NCBI RefSeq assembly: GCF_008923725.1
Contig: NZ_WBPF01000005.1
Span: 508,891-572,890, forward strand
Source of the DNA: Bacillus sp. CH140a_4T
GTDB lineage: Bacteria; Bacillota; Bacilli; Bacillales; Bacillaceae_G
DNA: 64,000 bases
Reading direction: 5' to 3'
In this document: one piece after another, positions 61,782 through 64,000 of the stretch
Layout: each line of letters starts with the position of its first letter
How positions within the stretch are numbered: position 1 is the first letter of the stretch
Position numbers and translations under genes: made by a program
Notes under the pieces: generated by a model
Told to the model about the DNA's origin: nothing
The model's input: the letters and a program-made list of their open reading frames with translations, nothing else
The model's database searches: none

Positions 61782-62304
61782 CACTTCTACCCTCCCCTAT
61801 TAGTTTTGAAACTTTACTTCTCGCTCGACTTAATCTAGATTTGACTGTTCCAATTGATACACCTAATGTTTCAGCCATTTCTTCATAAGATAATTCATAT
61901 TTCGCGTCCAATATTAGTATTTCACGGTGTTTTTTAGGTAGTTTTAATACAACATCCCACACTTCATTTAGTTCCTCTTGCTTAAAAAACTCTTGTTCTG
62001 CCGAGGAAGACTGCTTGTCGTCACTAAAAAAACCCACTAAAGATATCCTTTTAAAATAAGAGGATTTCAAATAGTTTATTGCCGTATTTCTTGTGATTTT
62101 TAATATCCACGTTTTAATAGATGACTCCTTTCGAAACAAGTGCCAATGTTTAAAAACCTTTATAAAGACATCTTGCGTGATGTCATCTGATAAGTGTGGA
62201 TCTTTCGTAATAATAAATGAATAATTCCATACATCTTGCCAATAGTCTTTAATAACATAGTCAAGCTCATCATGATTACATTTTTCAATAAACTTCTGTT
62301 CCAT
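61774..62304 (-). CDS. ECF sigma factor
   Basis: The protein (176 residues) has sigma-70 region 2 (WQDVWNYSFIITKDPHLSDD, ITQDVFIKVFKHW) and region 4 (LPKKHREILILDAKYELSYE, EMAETLGVSIGTVKSRLSRA). It resembles SigV/SigW-type ECF factors. ATG at 62304 follows GAGGTG; a GTG two codons upstream is also possible. It overlaps its membrane partner gene. I could not mark an autoregulated promoter (AAC...CGT type) with confidence in 62305-62360. Likely controls an envelope-stress regulon, perhaps including the convergent PBP. Confidence 0.88.
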   Translation of the reverse strand: MEQKFIEKCNHDELDYVIKDYWQDVWNYSFIITKDPHLSDDITQDVFIKVFKHWHLFRKESSIKTWILKITRNTAINYLKSSYFKRISLVGFFSDDKQSSSAEQEFFKQEELNEVWDVVLKLPKKHREILILDAKYELSYEEMAETLGVSIGTVKSRLSRARSKVSKLIGEGRSDE

Positions 62305-62362
62305 TTCCACACCTCAAACTTATTTGAATAAACATAAAACTACCCTCACTTTTAATATGGTT

Positions 62363-62527
62363 TCAATAGATAGACATGATACAAGTCTCATTTGTTCCAT
62401 AGCTCTTTTTTCTATATAACTGCTCTTTCTGTATTTGAATACGTTGTCGTTCTTCTTCCTCTTTCTTTATTTTTTCTTGACGGTTACGTAGCTCTTCTTG
62501 CTCCCTTTGTATTTTGTTTCTGGTGCA
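62363..62527 (-). pseudogene. coiled-coil gene remnant
   Basis: A 54-codon open frame without start reads NKIQREQEELRNRQEKIKKE, EERQRIQIQKEQLYRKKSYG and stops at 62363. The heptad-like charge pattern is that of a coiled coil, so it is probably the tail of a lost gene. The plus-strand frame over the same DNA looks spurious. Confidence 0.35.
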
Positions 62528-62587
62528 AAAACAAAGTAAAAGAGAATAAAATATATATTCCTAACGGAATCGTATTTTTATGCTACA

Positions 62588-62880
62588 AGTCCATCTACTA
62601 TATTATTCAAGTACTTTTGTTGTCTAAGTTGCATACCATCAGGTATGCTCTTTCTTTTTTCAACTGCTCAATTGCTATAGAATAAGCCGGATTCTTATCG
62701 ACTGTTATTACACGTGGCTTTGAAACATAAAAAGGCCGCAAAGCTTTCCTAAAAAAGCGCTTTGCAGCCTTTTGATTTCTTGTTTTGTTTAGACAAAAAT
62801 CGATTGTGTTGCCTTTCGAATCAAAAATACGTTACAAGTACATCCATTGCCCTTTAAACTTTTATAAATGTTTCATCAGT
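62588..62880 (-). pseudogene. IS6-family transposase remnant (2)
   Basis: The minus strand, with two stops or shifts, reads DETFIKV, KGQWMYL*RIFDSKGNTIDF, NKTRNQKAAKRFFRKAL, KPRVITVDKNPAYSIAIEQL and, after a shift, IPDGMQLRQQKYLNNIV. This is the catalytic core of IS6/IS240-type transposases with both Asp of the DDE triad. The C-terminal end and terminal repeats are missing. A related but more damaged copy lies at 12522-12765. Confidence 0.75.
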
Positions 62881-62889
62881 TTCTCGCGC

Positions 62890-63041
62890 CCTCTTTAATG
62901 TACTTGCCCATATAAAATCTGGTGGAAAGTCATTTTTGACTTTATGTACTAAACCTCCCACTTGTCATCTATCCATTTCCGTTAATTCAAAATCTGCTCT
63001 TACTTCATGCACGTTTAAAATATCCGTTTCCGATTCCCGTA
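62890..63041 (-). pseudogene. unidentified remnant fused to the IS6 scar
   Basis: The frame reads RESETDILNVHEVRADFELT, then EMDR, a stop, then QVGGLVHKVKNDFPPDFIWA and STLKRARE before it runs into the IS6 piece. The sequence looks like real protein with one nonsense codon. I do not recognise it. No other gene is seen from 63042 to 63265. Confidence 0.3.
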
Positions 63042-63265
63042 CCTAATTAATAGCATACCGTTTCCCCCCTTTACATCTTTTAAACCGAATGGATATATTA
63101 TTATAATATATCTATTTATTCAAATTAAAGAGGAGTTTTTACTTTTAATAACATATTCTTTTAATTGGGAAAATCTATTTTCTCTTCATACTACCTGTAC
63201 TCTTTCCTCAACAAAAACAATACAAAATGCGGTCTTTCCATCAATAATTAACACTTTTTAATAAT

Positions 63266-63310
63266 AAAAAAGGATGTCCAAAAAAATTCTATTTTTTTAG
63301 ACATCCTTTT
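63266..63310 (-). terminator. terminator of the right-edge gene
   Basis: AAAAAGGATGTC and GACATCCTTTT pair around an A7/T7 inner stem. It lies 4 bp after the stop codon at 63314. Confidence 0.75.
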
Positions 63311-63313
63311 AAT

Positions 63314-64000
63314 CTATTTTATTAATAATCCCGTAGGAGTAACTTGATATGTTTTTTTCTTACCCACAAATTCCTGTTTACTATTCTCAAGATTAGTAAG
63401 TGTGGCACGTGTCTTTTCCTTTTGTGCTTCTCCCTCTATATGAGTAAATTCAATATAATCCCCTACTTTGACTGAAACGGTTTGGCTTTCAGAAGCTTGT
63501 TGTCTATTTCCTACAATTTCTTTATTGTACAAGATATTGCCCCATGAGTTTTGAACTTTAATGCTTGCATACGTACTAGTAAAATAGGAATGGGGTATAC
63601 CCGCTTCTAATTTAATCTGCATTTTCTCTGTTGTTTTGTTATATTCTATTTTCGCGATTTCTCGATCATTATATCCCTTTAATGACCATGCGAATTGATT
63701 TCCATCTAAAACCGTTGTTTCTGGCATTTTCTCTACTTTCTTCAGGCCTTCTTTTGTAACTTGATACCTTGCTGTTTTTCCAATGGTTTCATTTTTGTTA
63801 TTTTCAAGGTTAATTAAAGTCGCTCGCGTTTTTTCCTTTATTGCTTCCCCTTCTATATGAGTTAGTTCAATGTAATCCCCTATTTTAACGGGCACAGTTT
63901 GGCTTTCAGCATTTTGTTGTTTATTTCCTACAATTTCTTTATTGTACAGAACGTTGCCAGAAGAATTCTGGACCTTAATACTCGCATACGTACTAGCAAA
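63314..64000 (-). CDS. protein with tandem mucin/carbohydrate-binding modules, 5' part outside window
   Basis: The open frame enters from the right edge and gives at least 228 C-terminal residues. It holds two copies of a module of about 130 residues: (F/Y)FASTYASIKVQN, NxLYNKEIVGN, AESQTVxVKxGDYIE, THIEGEA, KEKTRATLxNLEN, YQVT. The second copy starts near FAWSLKGYNDREIAKIEY. This resembles the putative mucin-binding repeats at the end of enhancin/M60-type metalloproteases of B. cereus and B. thuringiensis. The catalytic domain would lie beyond 64000. The GTG at 63895 is internal, not the start. Identity as an enhancin is an inference. Confidence 0.6.
   Translation of the reverse strand, partial: FASTYASIKVQNSSGNVLYNKEIVGNKQQNAESQTVPVKIGDYIELTHIEGEAIKEKTRATLINLENNKNETIGKTARYQVTKEGLKKVEKMPETTVLDGNQFAWSLKGYNDREIAKIEYNKTTEKMQIKLEAGIPHSYFTSTYASIKVQNSWGNILYNKEIVGNRQQASESQTVSVKVGDYIEFTHIEGEAQKEKTRATLTNLENSKQEFVGKKKTYQVTPTGLLIK

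Noticed and set aside
62392-62685. 97-codon plus-strand frame
   Set aside because: The minus strand carries IS6 and coiled-coil remnants; the plus frame has no start signal.
1-64000. prophage, CRISPR array, tRNA or rRNA
   Set aside because: No phage structural genes, regularly spaced repeats or cloverleaf/rRNA sequences were seen.

Overview
The window reads as chromosomal, low-GC Bacillus cereus-group DNA (cereus, thuringiensis or anthracis type). The signs are near-consensus Bacillus ribosome sites, a BclA-type exosporium leader, an IS231-type element with related short inverted-repeat elements, an S-box riboswitch, tandem LexA boxes, SigB and sigma-54 promoters, and many genes of known B. 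cereus-group type (satA, menA, mntBCA, hup, an S-layer-less 5'-nucleotidase). I see no rRNA, tRNA or CRISPR array. Identifications rest on motifs and family knowledge; no search was run.

Layout. 1-1500: decayed genes (FAD oxidoreductase, UvrX-type polymerase with intact LexA boxes, a VanY tail). 1.8-7 kb: secreted enzymes (D-peptidase/beta-lactamase-fold hydrolase, erythromycin-esterase-family protein, 5'-nucleotidase). 7.2-13.7 kb: a chloroperoxidase-like hydrolase divergent from a four-gene operon (two isochorismatase-fold hydrolases, a membrane-tailed ABM monooxygenase, a frameshifted amidohydrolase), then an IS6 scar and a LysR regulator. 13.9-18 kb: broken MarR gene, CorA-type transporter, and a SigB-type operon with a YflT-like stress protein, a YtxH-like protein and a ParM-like actin. 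18.5-22.1 kb: YxeA-like protein, membrane hydrolase, and an MFS pump with divergent TetR. 22.3-26.7 kb: an envelope module of polysaccharide deacetylase, amidase and two-component system sharing one upstream motif. 27-34.3 kb: satA, menA, hydrolase, CgeB-like glycosyltransferase, the mntB-mntC-mntA manganese importer with MntR-like boxes, and an ArsR repressor with a deleted partner. 34.4-38.2 kb: glycosyltransferase, BclA-like exosporium protein, duplicated exosporium-leader fragments and methyltransferase fragments. 38.2-40.9 kb: DJ-1/PfpI protein, APH-like kinase, truncated GNAT. 40.9-46.4 kb: sigma-54-driven ureohydrolase, Na+ symporter and aminotransferase operon with its activator. 46.6-51.5 kb: S-box-controlled M20 hydrolase, SF1 helicase, VOC protein, broken small membrane protein. 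51.6-54.4 kb: short repeat element, CPBP protease, interrupted IS231-like element. 54.6-64 kb: BlaR1/BlaI-type pair with four operators, HU, GNAT/MarR pair, class B PBP, ECF sigma and its membrane partner, transposase debris, and a mucin-binding-module protein running off the right edge.

Themes. Most intact genes concern the cell envelope, drug resistance, stress or nutrient scavenging, each with its own local regulator. The region is also decaying: at least ten genes are frameshifted, truncated or reduced to scars, several at poly-A tracts or short duplications. The best leads for undescribed biology are the SigB-type actin operon, the isochorismatase/ABM/amidohydrolase operon, the shared motif of the envelope two-component system, and the 11-bp-periodic TTAAGG repeats upstream of three exported-protein genes.
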